Source: Deroplatys truncata (taxonomy: Eukaryota; Arthropoda; Insecta; Mantodea; Mantidae). Taken from it: a stretch of 64,000 nt of DNA. The position numbers and the translations under genes were made by a program. This document shows, piece by piece, positions 11,700-22,738 of the stretch. Location of the stretch: assembly GCA_030765065.1 (NCBI GenBank), contig CM060984.1, positions 103,149,488 to 103,213,487 of the forward strand. The letters are read 5' to 3'. How positions within the stretch are numbered: the first letter of the stretch is position 1; the number at the start of each line of letters is the position of its first letter. The notes under the pieces were generated by a model that was not told where the DNA came from, did no database searches, and worked only from the letters and a program-made list of their open reading frames with translations.

Positions 11700-11977
11700 T
11701 ATGTAAAATATGGGATGTTTTAATCAAAATTGTTACAGCCGTTTTTAGCAAAATATAAAATAACGAAATTTTTCCTAAAGAAGAAGTTTCGCTGGGGGGA
11801 ATTTCTTGAGAATCTTCACGTCTTATCCTTAAAAGATGCTGGACATACATATGCACATTTTAATAAAACTGCTTTTTTGTGTTCAGGAACCTCAAAAATA
11901 TATTTAAGTTGAAATCTGGATACCGAAATTTTCTGTAGAATCTACTTCTATCTACTACTTGTACAGGTGTAGAAAGT
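11700..11977 (-). repeat. Family A, truncated copy
   Basis: It carries 'gggatgttttaatcaaaattgttacagccgttttt'-type core sequence and ends with 'ctacttgtacaggtgtagaaagtaa'. The far half is missing. Confidence 0.65.
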
Positions 11978-12029
11978 AATAATCATTCAGGAATTCTTCA
12001 AAAACGTAGACACAAAAAACCTCAAATCA

Positions 12030-12212
12030 CTTGATTTGAATCCAAAGATTTTTTATATTAATTGTTGTTACACACATGGCGTGTGTAGATTAAGTTAGCA
12101 AAGTGAAACCAAACTGAAAAATTCAATGCCATAGCCGGTATTTGAACCACGGCTCTTCGGCTTATCGTGTTATTACTCTAGCCCACTGAGCTAAATTCCC
12201 CAGCTGACATAT
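12030..12212 (-). repeat. tRNA-like SINE head
   Basis: The minus strand reads GGGGAATTTAGCTCAGTGGG (A-box region) and, downstream, GGTTCAAATACCGG (B box). The stem sequence is imperfect, so I call a tRNA-derived repeat rather than a tRNA gene. Confidence 0.6.
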
Positions 12213-13780
12213 TTTTTCCGGTAAACCACAAGGCATTCTCAAATTAGTTTTGAGATATTGTCGTGACCTCTAAACACTAACACAATGGGAGGTAGAGCTA
12301 CTCGCAACTGAGGTACCAGAAAGTTAATAATTTATATTAGGCGAGGTCACGACAAGCGACGCAGCTAAATGAAAATTGAAAAATATTAGGGAATATCTAG
12401 TAAAAGGATTACTACATGGTGCAGATGAGAGAAAGGATCTATCTACTATGATAAATTAAACTAGAAAGAAGTGGATGGCAAGAGAATGTATTAATAAAAG
12501 TGGATACAGTACCTCCTTGTCTCCATGTCCGTCGGTGAGGACGCCATACATGTTTTATGGGGAGCGCGTACACACACAACCTGCCTTTTCCAGCAACTAG
12601 CCGCGACTCTACTGACTGACTCAACTCACGCTAACTCGGCGTGGGACGCTATCTACAAACTCGTTTATCCCCACCACTCTCTTACGCAATACCCGATCTG
12701 GGCAGCCAAGGTCATGTACGCAACAATACTTGCATACGTCACATCATCATACTGAAACTGTTACTTACAATCTCGTAAGTAGAATATGTCCCAAGCTTCC
12801 TAGTTAACCTCTACTAGGACAATAAATGTTAATCAATTGTTCTTTCACACATGCCATATGTGGGCTAAATTTGGCAAGGTGTCAAGGATTTCAGGCCTAT
12901 TCAACCTTTCCAAGTATTCTTAATTCAAAATAAGGAATAACTAATGTGACAAAATCTCAGTTGTGACTTGCGCAATAAATTTTGGAAATACTGTTGTGGA
13001 ATGGAAAATGCATGTTTACGCACATTCATTACATACGCAGTGCCTCAGGCTAATTCTATAGTCCAATCCTTTGTGATATTAAAATACGTTTAATGGTATA
13101 CAAAATAATTTAACGATAGCAATGTCTTTATTATATATGTATGGTTCCTTATTTTTATTGCACCTCTTGCAGGACCTGTTGCTGGTCTTATTAAAGGGTT
13201 AATTTGAGAGGTGTTGAAATGTGTTATGATAGCTAAACGATTAAATTTCTGATAGATCTAAAATTATGAATAAATTTGTTGATTTTTGATGTACACACCC
13301 TTTCCCGCTTGGCATGTCAATGGATTATAAAATCACGGACAGCATATGCCGATACATTCGGAATCCGCTCACAAAGATTGGTGGATCCCAGTGGGATTAC
13401 AGCGGGCTGTAATCAATCCGTATCAAAGTTTCTGGTGCAGTGAGCACGTGCATATTCCAGCCGTCGGCTTTAATTGCACCCGGCCAGCGAATCAATACCG
13501 CATCTCGTGTATTTTTTAGCAGCCATGTTACTGCTGTCCTAATGGTTTTGCGGGCCATCTTCATGCAAGTTTAAAGTTGGCGGCGGGTTTGTTTATATCG
13601 TTAAAGCTTGATGCGGTTCTACGGACGGCTGAATTCAAAGAATCCGAAACCATCCAGCGGCCCGGTAAAGCGAACTGGAACAAGGGTTGCCAACTCCAGC
13701 AACAGTTGCATCCGTGAAAGATGAAGCACACTGTACAAGCAAACACAGGGTACAAAACTTTAAACTTTCAATATTCTTCC
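12213..13780. other. Unassigned sequence, partly GC-richer (13280-13740)
   Basis: The 76-codon frame at 12525-12752 is not recognised. The stretch 13280-13740 is less AT-rich than its surroundings but shows no coherent frame. A short similarity links 12055-12110 with 12838-12885 (both 'ttacacatg..' then 'ttagcaaagtg'-like). Confidence 0.35.
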
Positions 13781-13788
13781 ATTTATTA

Positions 13789-14694
13789 CTTTCTCTACTA
13801 CGTATAGTAAGTAGGGGAAGTATTGTATTCCACCCAAAAATTCGATACCGAGATTTCACCGGACATACATGTTTTGAGATCCCTTGAATGCAAAAAAAGC
13901 ATTTTTGGAAACATGTCCGTGTATGTGTCTGTCTGTGTGTCTGTCTGTGAACAGCATAACTCAGAAACGAACAGTCGGATAAACACCAAACTTGGTATTT
14001 AGGTTCTGTATCTTCCAGAGATGCGACACGAAGACTTTCAAGAAAATCCCCCCACCCTAGATTACCCTTTACATGGAACATTTTTCGAAAATTTTAATTT
14101 TCTCAAAAATGGCTCTAACGATTTTGATTAAAATATCATATGTTTAAGATATTTTTATGACAAATAAAATGTATATCTTGAATTTTCTGGGAATGTATCC
14201 AAAAGTATTCTTCATTGTGAACGACTTTTGGTAAACTGGTAAACCATAAGAGATAGACAAAATTTTACTACACAAAAGATGCAGATCGCGTTAAAATACA
14301 CAATTTATGTCATATACATTTTTGTTGTTGAGTGAACCATTTTCGAGATATTGCTTGTTATTCCCTTAAATTTTTCAATACTTATTTTCTCAAGTGGGAA
14401 ATCGTTATTCATTTTTTTGTCTTGGATATGCAAAGAGTATTAATCTGTGGCAAAGAGAATGGTGCTGCACCTAGCAACCAGCTATTAAGAGATATGTATG
14501 TGCTTAAAGGCTACTGTTTTTCTATATTGCCCTTGTAAATTTATTTTCCCCTTACATCTACAAGAAAATTAGTAATAAGATAAAGTCTGCAAATCTTTAT
14601 CTCGATTAACATGAAGTAGATGGAGAATAAGCGTTTGTAAGAATGGTTTGTACAAGGGTAGAGAAAGTCATGCGAGTGTAACACATCAGATTTT
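13789..14694 (+). repeat. Family A, full-length copy (tandem, first)
   Basis: It starts after TA (13787-13788) with CTTTCTCTACTACGTATAG and ends at 'cacatcagattttt' before TA (14695-14696). It contains a TGTC microsatellite near 13915-13950. This copy is head-to-tail with the next one and they share a single TA, which is the pattern expected from insertion at the TA of an existing copy. Confidence 0.85.
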
Positions 14695-14696
14695 TA

Positions 14697-15573
14697 CTTT
14701 CTCTACTACGTATAGTAAGTAGGGGAAGTATTGCATTCCACCCAAAAATTCGATACCGAGATTTCACCGGAAATACATGTTTTGAGACCTCTTGAATCCA
14801 AAAAAAGCATTTTTGGAAACATGTCCGTGTGTGTGTCTGTGTGTCTGTGTGTGTGTGTCTGTGTGTGTGTCTGTGAACAGCATAACTCAAAAACGAACAG
14901 TCGGATAAACACCAAACTTGGTATTTAGGTTCAGTATCTTCCAGAGATGCGACACGAAGGTTTTCAAGAAAATCCCCCCACCCCAGACTACCCTTTACAT
15001 GGAACATTTTTCGAAAATTTTAATTTTCTCAAAAATGGCTCTAACGATTTTGATTAAAATATCATATGTTTAAGATAATGTCATGAGAAATGAAATGTAT
15101 ATCTCGAATTTTCTGGGAATGTCTCCAAAAGTATTCTTCATTGTGAACGACTTTTGCATAACTGGTAAACCATAAGAGATAGACAAAATTTTACTGCACA
15201 AAAAATGTAGATCTCGTTAAAATACACAACTTATGTCATATACATTTCTTTTGTTGAGTGTACCGTTTTCGAGATATTGCTTGTTATTCCCTTAAATTTT
15301 CCAATACTTATACTTTTTCTCAAATTCGTTATTCATTTTTTTATGTCCTGGACTTGCAAAAAGAATGGAATGCGCCGCATAGCAACCAGCGTTAAAATAT
15401 TTGACCATCGCTTAAAAGCTACCATATTCCCCTTGCATCTACAAGAAAATTAGCAATAAGATTGACATCTCGATATCTCGATTAACATAAAGCATATGGA
15501 GAATAGGCGTTTGTAAAAATAGATTGTACAACAGTAGAGAAAGTCATGTGAGTGTAACACATCAGATTTTTTT
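14697..15573 (+). repeat. Family A, full-length copy (tandem, second)
   Basis: This copy has the same ends as the previous one, with TA at 14695-14696 and 15574-15575. Its internal TG/TGTC microsatellite spans about 14825-14875. The frames that look long on the minus strand (14606-15007) are simply this repeat read through the microsatellite. Confidence 0.85.
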
Positions 15574-15945
15574 TATTTATTTAAGGTCGCTTGAACAATC
15601 TTATCACGATCATACAACATTAGCAGCATAACATATTGATATTGTGTTATTACAGTAAGATGTTACACGGATAGAAACATTGTGTTTACAGAATTCAACT
15701 TTTGTGCACAGATTTCTGAGATTCATTTGTCTATTTCTTTTTAATCGAGTTAAACACATTACACATTCGTAGTTGTAAGAAGGTTACAGTAAGCTAAATT
15801 ATAGTCAAATTTTTATTAATAATGATGGTTCCTTGCTCCTTGCATGAACACGATAAAAAACTTGAAACTAAATACCACACACTAAATACTTGAAAAAGGT
15901 CTTCAGTATTCGACAATTCAGGCCAATAACAAATTATGTCTCGAG
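15574..15945. other. AT-rich sequence, nothing recognised
   Basis: This stretch lies between family A and the outer inverted repeat of the gypsy region. No frame or repeat was identified. Confidence 0.35.
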
Positions 15946-16068
15946 ATGTTAACGCCTACTAAATATATTGTGGCATGTGATGTTAGACGGACTTGTTTAT
16001 TATACATTACTTTGGATTTTAACATTAATATGGCTCATTCTTCTAAATTCTAATAGAATCGTATTTTA
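15946..16068 (+). repeat. Outer inverted repeat, left copy
   Basis: It pairs with 36961-37074 in inverted orientation. About 100 bp match well (for example TTTGGATTTTAACATTAATA here against its reverse complement at 37000-37020), with a small gap and a further 12-bp match at the outer edge. The two copies abut the two ends of the gypsy-derived sequence. Confidence 0.8.
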
Positions 16069-16099
16069 CATTTTCTGCCTTAAGCAACTTTCTTAAGAT

Positions 16100-16610
16100 G
16101 TGTACGTGACAGGATGTATGTGGGCTACCTCATTTGCGTCATTTCCCATGGAAATTCTTAGAATAATGTTGCCTTTTGCAACATAGAACCGATCACGTGT
16201 TTCCGCTCAATCCTACACAGATCCGCTCAATCATACTTATGTATGGCGTCGGCTTACCACAAACAGGATATAGACGTCATTAAGATTGAGTCGGTTCTTG
16301 CCTATTTAAGCTAGCGTCTGAGCGCTGCTCGGGGAAGACCGACACATTCTAGACAGGGTCGAATCGCTGCCCGTCAGCATCTTAATCTGCTATCTACAAT
16401 GATGGGTTCACAGGTCCGTCCACATCCCACACGACAAGTACTTTCAGGTAAGCTCTTACATGTACTATAGCTTTGTTCCCCCTTCAATGTAAACTCAACA
16501 TTGCAAGTATCTGAACTTAATAAACCAAGCAAGTAAAATTAAGCCAAGCTTGAGATGTTCCACCCTGATACCGCTATTCCCTCTATGTCCATCCAGTCAT
16601 GGATGTGACA
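16100..16610 (+). repeat. Probable 5' LTR of the Ty3/gypsy element
   Basis: The segment upstream of gag begins TGTGTACGTGACAGG and ends GGATGTGACA, giving a TGT...ACA frame. It contains a TATTTAAG box near 16302 and AATAAA near 16520. No second LTR is in the window to confirm the edges, so the boundaries are inferred. The sequence after it (AAATGGTGGAGGCGCC) is a possible primer-binding site, not matched to a particular tRNA. Confidence 0.4.
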
Positions 16611-16954
16611 AAATGGTGGAGGCGCCTGCTTCTGTAAATTATTTTTGAGAAGTATGGTTCGACCCCGTACCTCTGTTTCTTATTCCTTATAACATGTTTA
16701 TGGTACAGGCACCGCCTCTCTAATTAGTGAGTTGACAATATGGCGAAGGTGCCAGCTTTTCGAAATTATTTTAATTGAAAAGTGAGGTCCGATCTTCGGC
16801 CTCTCAATTTTAAAAGTTTACAGCTTTTTTTTCGCAGCTCCTATAGCCGAAAACCTAATTTTAAATTTTTCTAGTTATTAAGTTCTTCTTTTTAAATATT
16901 CAACTTACTATCTAAGCATTATTTGAGTGTTATAAGTGTTCTTTTCTCCTTTGC

Positions 16955-18232
16955 ATGGAATTATTACCAAAGTATCTTAGCGATAGCCCTATTAGTGCCG
17001 AAATCAGAAAGTTAATCCGTGAATATCAGACTATTTTGGATACTAACACTCAAACTCAGAATCAAGCGCATATGTCCCATATTCATGTTAGATCTAGTAG
17101 ACGACTCCGAGGTTTGACTCCCATTCAGTATTTTGCACCAAAGGCACGTAGTTTAAGCGTGGGTGACCTGAACAACACAGTTTTGTCACACGATTATTTT
17201 GAAACGTTACCGTCTTCAGGTTCAAGCTCGACGGAAGACATTATGGCAATGAATACGGCCTCTACGTCGGCCGCACCCTCGGTTCCCGAAGGGACCCAGT
17301 GCAAAACAGTCATTACCGCGAATGTGCCTTTTGCACGACCTTTCATTGACCCTGGAAAATTCGAAGGCAAACCCGGTCAGGACGTTGGAAACTACCTCTA
17401 TAACTTTGAAACCATAGCTATAGCGAATGGTTGGGAAGATAAGCACAAACTACAATATTTACCATGCTATTTACGAGACGCAGCAGCAAATTGGTTCAAA
17501 ATATATTCCCTCCGTCACCCGCATCTTGAATGGACCGACCTAAAACATGTTCTTCAGACAGCATTCGTACCAGCGGCGCATGATGATATTTTAGAATGCC
17601 GCTTACGTCACAGAGTGCAGGACCTGTCTGAATCAACAGAGACTTACATATATGATGTACTAGCTCTCTGTGACCAGGTAAATCCAGGCATGGCCGAACC
17701 TGAAATAATTCGCCATATTGTGCGCGGATTGAAACCCTCGTTAATAGAAAGTGTCCTCCCCTCGAACCCACAATCTATTACAGAGCTTATACAGGTTGTT
17801 CGACGCGTAGAAACGGCCAGATATCTGGCTGGTAAAAGGGTTCATGCCCAACTACCTCCCGCATCCAAACCAATATCACTGGTCAGCCAACCAAGTCCAC
17901 GATCAGACGTAAAGCAACTGCAGCGCCAAATTCGTGGCTTGCAGAAACAAATGCAAAATTTGCAATTTAAATATCAGAGGCCCATTATTGACACGCCTCG
18001 CAATGCTCCGCAGCAATATGATGCAACTAGACAAAGCCGTGGGCGTAGTAGCTATAGTCAACGCGGCGGTATTAACGTTGCCTCGAGAGGAACATGGCGT
18101 GGCACTAATGCCTCCCGTCGCATGCCAAAAGATAGTTTCACATGTTTTAAATGCAGACGGACAGGACATACTGCCCCGAACTGCAGACAACAATACCATC
18201 ACCCAAACGGGCAAGGAACGTCACGGGAATAA
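16955..18232 (+). CDS. gag: Ty3/gypsy-type gag polyprotein, 425 codons, intact
   Basis: Gag would assemble the retrotransposon's cytoplasmic particle and package its RNA. After about 120 poorly conserved residues comes a capsid-like region (roughly residues 125-300: DPGKFEGKPGQDV, AAANWFKIY, LKHVLQTAFVP, ETYIYDVLALC, IRHIVRGLKP) of the Retrotrans_gag type. A heptad-like stretch (residues 310-335, QLQRQIRGLQKQMQNLQF) follows, then a basic Arg/Ser/Gly-rich tail. A CCHC zinc knuckle CFKCRRTGHTAPNC lies at residues 397-410. The ATG at 16955 is the first in a clean frame after the leader. Pol begins in another frame within the overlap, as expected for programmed frameshifting. The frame is intact although pol is disrupted, which suggests a fairly young copy. 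Confidence 0.9.
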   Translation: MELLPKYLSDSPISAEIRKLIREYQTILDTNTQTQNQAHMSHIHVRSSRRLRGLTPIQYFAPKARSLSVGDLNNTVLSHDYFETLPSSGSSSTEDIMAMNTASTSAAPSVPEGTQCKTVITANVPFARPFIDPGKFEGKPGQDVGNYLYNFETIAIANGWEDKHKLQYLPCYLRDAAANWFKIYSLRHPHLEWTDLKHVLQTAFVPAAHDDILECRLRHRVQDLSESTETYIYDVLALCDQVNPGMAEPEIIRHIVRGLKPSLIESVLPSNPQSITELIQVVRRVETARYLAGKRVHAQLPPASKPISLVSQPSPRSDVKQLQRQIRGLQKQMQNLQFKYQRPIIDTPRNAPQQYDATRQSRGRSSYSQRGGINVASRGTWRGTNASRRMPKDSFTCFKCRRTGHTAPNCRQQYHHPNGQGTSRE

Positions 18233-18360
18233 GTTCCGTGACGTCCATCACCGAGAGTACACCAAAACAAACCACGGCACTTATTCACGCGGTAAATGTC
18301 ATTACTATACAAGGTACGGTTGACAATCAACCAGTGAGTATACTGTTTGATACAGGCAGC
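18151..18360 (+). pseudogene. pol: Ty3/gypsy pol, start of protease (split by insertion)
   Basis: A frame shifted relative to gag overlaps its last 82 bases and reaches the aspartic-protease active-site motif ILFDTGS (about 18338-18358). It stops being retroelement sequence at 18360, where the palindromic insertion begins. The rest of the protease resumes at 35996 after the duplicated 6-bp target. The split separates the catalytic Asp-Thr-Gly from the C-terminal half of the protease. Confidence 0.85.
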
Positions 18361-18370
18361 AGTAGTATTA

Positions 18371-18519
18371 GTCCCGGATGAGCCAATTATTTTAACGATA
18401 ATCCTGCCGCTAGGGGCGCTGGTGTCGCTAGTGTCGGTGCGTGCGACGGCGGCGGCGGTAAGTTTGAAAAGCGCCCTGAGCGGTAGGATTATCGTTATTG
18501 CAATTGGTTCATCCGGGAC
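18371..18519. repeat. 149-bp terminal hairpin, left
   Basis: GTCCCGGATGAGCC... at the outer side pairs with ...GGTTCATCCGGGAC at the inner side. Arms of about 48 bp include the matching GATAATCCT(G/A)CCGCT stretch, with a GC-rich loop. The right arm has its mirror at 35831-35979. It resembles a MITE sitting just inside each terminus, or a subterminal foldback of the element itself. Confidence 0.8.
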
Positions 18520-21165
18520 GAGTTGAAAGAATTGAGGATTAGGGTAAGGTGAAGGAAGAAGAGGAAGTGACGTGGAGTGTTTTGATTGGTTTGTTAATTT
18601 GGGTGGAAGATGAAGGAAGGAAGATGGAAGAGTATGGAGGTCGCGTGATGGAGAGGAGCTGGGTGGCGAGGTGTTGTCTGTGCGGAGGTCGGGACTGAAA
18701 GAGGGAAAATATGGGGGAGCGAGGGATAAAAAGTGTAACAGAAAGTGACGTGTGAAGTTGTGATTGGTGGGAATAAGAAGTGATGTTATTGGTGGAAAGG
18801 AGCAAATGAAGGTTGTTGATTGGTAAGAATAAGAGGGATTATGATTGGTGGAAAGAAAAAGGTGTGGGAGTGGGGTATGTTGGAGGTGATGGGAAAGGTG
18901 AGTTTTGCTAGCAGCAAGATTTGCAAAAGCCTGTCTTGAACTGATCAGCAATTTTTGAACGTCGGATGGTAGTTTTCTTGAGTGGATAGAGAGATGGGGG
19001 CGATATGAGATGCGGTGGCGAAAATGGGGACTAGACAAGGTTGTTGAGACAAGAGGTTTAAGGACGAGGAAATTTGGAGGTTAGTGGTGAACACGGCGGT
19101 CGCAAGAGGTGGGGGTAAGGAGACGCAGTGGTGAGAATGGGAACTAAAAGAAGATGGGGGTAGCAAGAGTTTTAGAAGAGTAGATTTTGAGGTTAAAATA
19201 GTGGGAACTAAAAATGGCGGAGGGTCTGCGACAAGGAGATGCGGTGAGAACTAAACAAGATGGCGGTCGCAAGAGGAGGGTAAGGAGATTTGAGGTTACA
19301 GTACGAAAACACGAAAGGATATATTCCTACGCCAAGCAGGTCCGAAAAATAATTATGCGTGTGGTACTTACCTGTTACCGGTGTGGATGCGTCACCAAAA
19401 GCGCGGCACGCGAGGCGGAAAAATAAAAGCAAACTGTTTTTGAAAATGCTTAACCAGCTTTAAGATCAACCAACATCACTACGCACTGATATACCTAGGT
19501 TTTTAAAGCGGTACAGACACCCTTTGCAGAGGCGTAATTTAACTATACCAAAAACCTGGTACTGGACCATCGTGATGGTCGCTAGCGTACGTAGGAGCAG
19601 GGTTCTCATAGCCGGTCGAAAGCGGTCAAAAACGTGTACGACGTAGGTGTTGACAGTAGCTGCTGTCGAGTCAACGGTCGAGGTGTGAATAAACAAGATC
19701 TGTTCTCGCCGGCAATTTGGTTCGGAGATGTGAGCAGCGGCGAGGTGTTGTCTGTGCGGAGGTCGGGACTGAAAGAGGGAAAAGATGGGGAGCGAGGGAT
19801 AAAAAGTGTAACAGAAAGTGACGTGTGAAGTTGTGATTGGTGGGAATAAGAAGTGATTTTATTGGTGGAAAGGAGCAAATGAAAGTTGTTGATTGGTAAG
19901 AATAAGAGAGGTTATGATTGGTGGAAAGAAAAAGGAGTGGGGTATGTTGGAGGTGATGGGAAAGGTAAGTTTTGCTAGCAACAAGATTTGCAAAAGCCTG
20001 TCGTGAACTGATCAGCAATTTTTTGAACGTTGGATGGTAGTTTTGTTGAGTGGATAGAGAGATGGGGCGATATGAGATGCGGTGGCGAAAATGGGAACTA
20101 AACAAGGTGGTTGAGACAAGAGGTTTAAGGACGAGGAAATTTGGAGGTTAGTGGTGAACATGGCGGTCGCAAGAGGTGGGGGTAAGGAGACGCGGTGGTG
20201 AGAATGGGAACTAAAAGAAGATGGCGGTAGCAAGAGGTTAGAAGAGTAGATTTTGAGGTTAAAATAGCGGGAACTAAAAATGGCGGAGGGTCTGCGACAA
20301 GGAGATGCGGTGAGAACTAAACAAGATGGCGGACGCAAGAGGTGGGTAAGGAGGTTTGAGGTTACAGTACCAAAACACGAAAGGATATATTCCTACGCCA
20401 AGCAGGTCCGAAAAATAATTATGCGTGTGTTACTTACCTGTTACCGGTGTGGATGCGTCACCAAAAGCGCGGCACGCGAGACGGAAAAATAAAAGCAAAC
20501 TGTTTTTGAAAATGCTTAACCAGCTTTAAGATCAACCAACATCACTACGCACTGATATACCTAGGTTTTTAAAGCGGTACAGACACCCTTTGCAGAGGCG
20601 TAATTTAACTATACCAAAAACCTGGTACTGGACCATCGTGATGGTCGCTAGCGTACGTAGGAGCAGGGTTCTCATAGCCGGTCGAAAGCGGTCAAAAACG
20701 TGTACGACGTAGGTGTTGGCAGTAGCTGCTGCCGAGGCAACCGTCGAGGTGCGAATGAACGAGATCTGTTCTTGCAGGCAATCTGGTTGAGAGATGAGAG
20801 GCGCGGTGGTAAAAATGTGAACTAAATAAGATGGCGGAGGCACGAAGTTGAGGTTAAGGAGCGGCGAGGTGTTGACTGTGCGGCGGTTGGGGTCTGAAAG
20901 AGGGGGAAAGATGGCGAACGAGGGATAAAAAGTATAACAGAAAGTGACGTGTGAAGTTGTCATTGGTGGGAATAAGAAGTGATGTTATTGGTGGAAAGGA
21001 ACAAATGAAAGTTGCTGATTGGCGAGAATAAGAGAGATTATGATTGGTGGAAAGAAAAAAAGGTGTGGGAGTGGGGTATGTTGGAGGTGATGGAAAAGGC
21101 AAGTTTTGCTACCAACAACATTTGCAAAAGCCTATCCAGAACTCATCAGCAATTTTAAATAACTA
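18520..21165 (-). promoter_or_regulatory. Left-arm promoter-like block with 1.07-kb direct duplication
   Basis: On the minus strand (reading outward) there are blocks of about four CCAAT boxes followed by a CRE-like CACGTCAC: about 18745-18850, 19810-19920 and 20940-21050, plus a shorter CCAAT/CRE pair near 18565-18592. AAGATGGCGG-type motifs (YY1-like) recur, for example near 19256, 20217, 20323 and 20829. Two direct copies about 1066 bp apart each end in a consensus donor CAG/GTAAGT on the minus strand (19371 and 20437). The long Ser/Pro/His-rich frames here are repeats of these motifs. The right arm (33185-35830) is the mirror. Confidence 0.55.
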
Positions 21166-21904
21166 GTGTTTCGGGGGTTTTCTCTGGTTGGTAGACGAAT
21201 GCAAGCTGTTTCTACCATACTTATATTATTCGTCTTTTTCCTTTTTTTTTTTAAAATGACTAGTTTTTTTTTTTTTTTTTTTTGGGAGTTTTCTGCGGAT
21301 GGTAAACAAATGCAAGCTCTTTCTGCTTTTTCATAGGTTTTCCCTGGTTGGTAGGCGTTTTCTGTACTGGTTGACGAAGGCGTTTCTAATTTTGGAGGTT
21401 TTCTCAGGTTTTTAGCGGTTGTCCCTGCCCGGTAGGCAAATGATGAAGTTTTACCTTGTCGGCGCACGGATACTAGGCACGTACTGGCGCGCACACACAC
21501 ACACACACAGAGAGACAGACAGACACACAGACAGGCACACACACACGGACATGTTTCCAAAAATGCTTTTTTTTTTTTTTTTGATTCAGGAGGTCTCAAA
21601 ACGTGTATTTCCGGTGAAATCTCGGTATCGAATTTTTGGGCGGAATGCAATACTTCCCCTACTTACTATACGTAGTAGAGAAAGTAAAAAAGTATTGAAA
21701 AATTTAAGGAAATAACAAGCAATACCTCAAAAGTGTACTATCTTGTTTTCACGGGTTTTCCAGATCGGTAAGCGTTAGAATACTCTTAGAGCTTTTTTCA
21801 GGTTTTTTAGCGGTTGTCCCTGGCCGGTAGGCAAATGATAAAGTTTTTCTATAACGTCGTCGTTTTGGCTTGTGGCGCACGGATACTAGGCACGTACTCG
21901 CGCG

Positions 21905-21937
<33 letters not shown>

Positions 21938-21960
21938 TAAAATAGTAGCGTATAAAAAAA
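21166..21960. repeat. Left arm: SINE-tail-like pieces, family A end and CA/CG microsatellites
   Basis: Repeated snippets like 'ggttttccctggttggtagg' also occur in the SINE tail at 39185-39215. They surround a family A end (about 21545-21690) and two purine/pyrimidine microsatellites (about 21488-21548 and 21899-21938). Poly(T) runs at 21246-21285 complete a patchwork of degraded insertions. The mirror is 32390-33185. Confidence 0.6.
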
Positions 21961-22738
21961 AACTGATGTGTTACACTCACATGACTTTCTCTACTCTTGT
22001 ACAATCTAATTGGTAGCTTTTAAGCGATAGTCAAATATTTTAACGCTGGTTGCTATGTGGCGAATTCCATTCTGTTTGCATGTTCAGGACATAAAAAAAA
22101 TGAATAAACGAATTTGAGAAAAAGTATAAGTATTGGAAAATTTAAGGAAATAACAAGCAATATCTCGAAAACGGTTCACTCAACAAAAGAAACGTATATG
22201 ACATAAGTTGTGTATTTTAACGCGATCTACATTTTTTGTGTAGTAAAATTTTGTCTATCTCTTATGGTTTACCAGTTATGCAAAAAAGTCGTTCACAATG
22301 AAGAATATTTTTGGAGACATTCCCAGAAAATTCGAGATATACATTTTATTTGACATGACAATATCTTAAACATATGATGTTTTAATCAAAATCGTTAGAG
22401 CCGTTTTTGAGAAAATTAAAATTTTCGAAAAATGTTCCATGTAAAGGGTAGTCTGGGGTGGGGGGATTTTCTTGAAAACCTTCGTGTCGCATCTCTGGAA
22501 GATACTGAACCTAAATACCAAGTTTGGTGTTTATCCGACTGTTCGTTTTTGAGTTATGCTGTTCACAGACACACAGACACACAGACAGACACACACACGG
22601 ACATGTTTCCAAAAATGCTTTTTTTTTTTGGATTCAGAGATTCTCAAAACATGTATTTCCAGTGAAATCTCGGTAACGAATTTTTGGGTGGAATGCAATA
22701 CTTCCCCTACTTACTATACGTAGTAGAGAAAGTAAAAA
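21961..22738 (-). repeat. Left arm: family A copy
   Basis: It starts with 'aactgatgtgttacactcacatg' and ends 'gtagtagagaaagtaaaaa', with the family core and a CAGACA microsatellite (22568-22600). Its 3' two-thirds is duplicated immediately downstream. Confidence 0.8.

Noticed and set aside
13789-15573. Family A as a Helitron
   Set aside because: TC...CTRR ends with a 3' hairpin are not evident, and repeated adjoining TA dinucleotides fit a TA-target element better.
18199-19038. 279-codon minus-strand frame rich in Ser, Pro, His and Thr
   Set aside because: It spans the gypsy/palindrome junction and consists of iterated CCAAT/GCCATCTT-type motifs read in one frame. Overlapping frames of similar length exist, and it has no start context or domain.
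22432-22665. Recurring 'conserved protein' starting MFHVKGSLGWGDFLENL, found many times in the window
   Set aside because: It is family A read through its CAGACA microsatellite. Copies shift frame at the microsatellite, and both strands are equally open.
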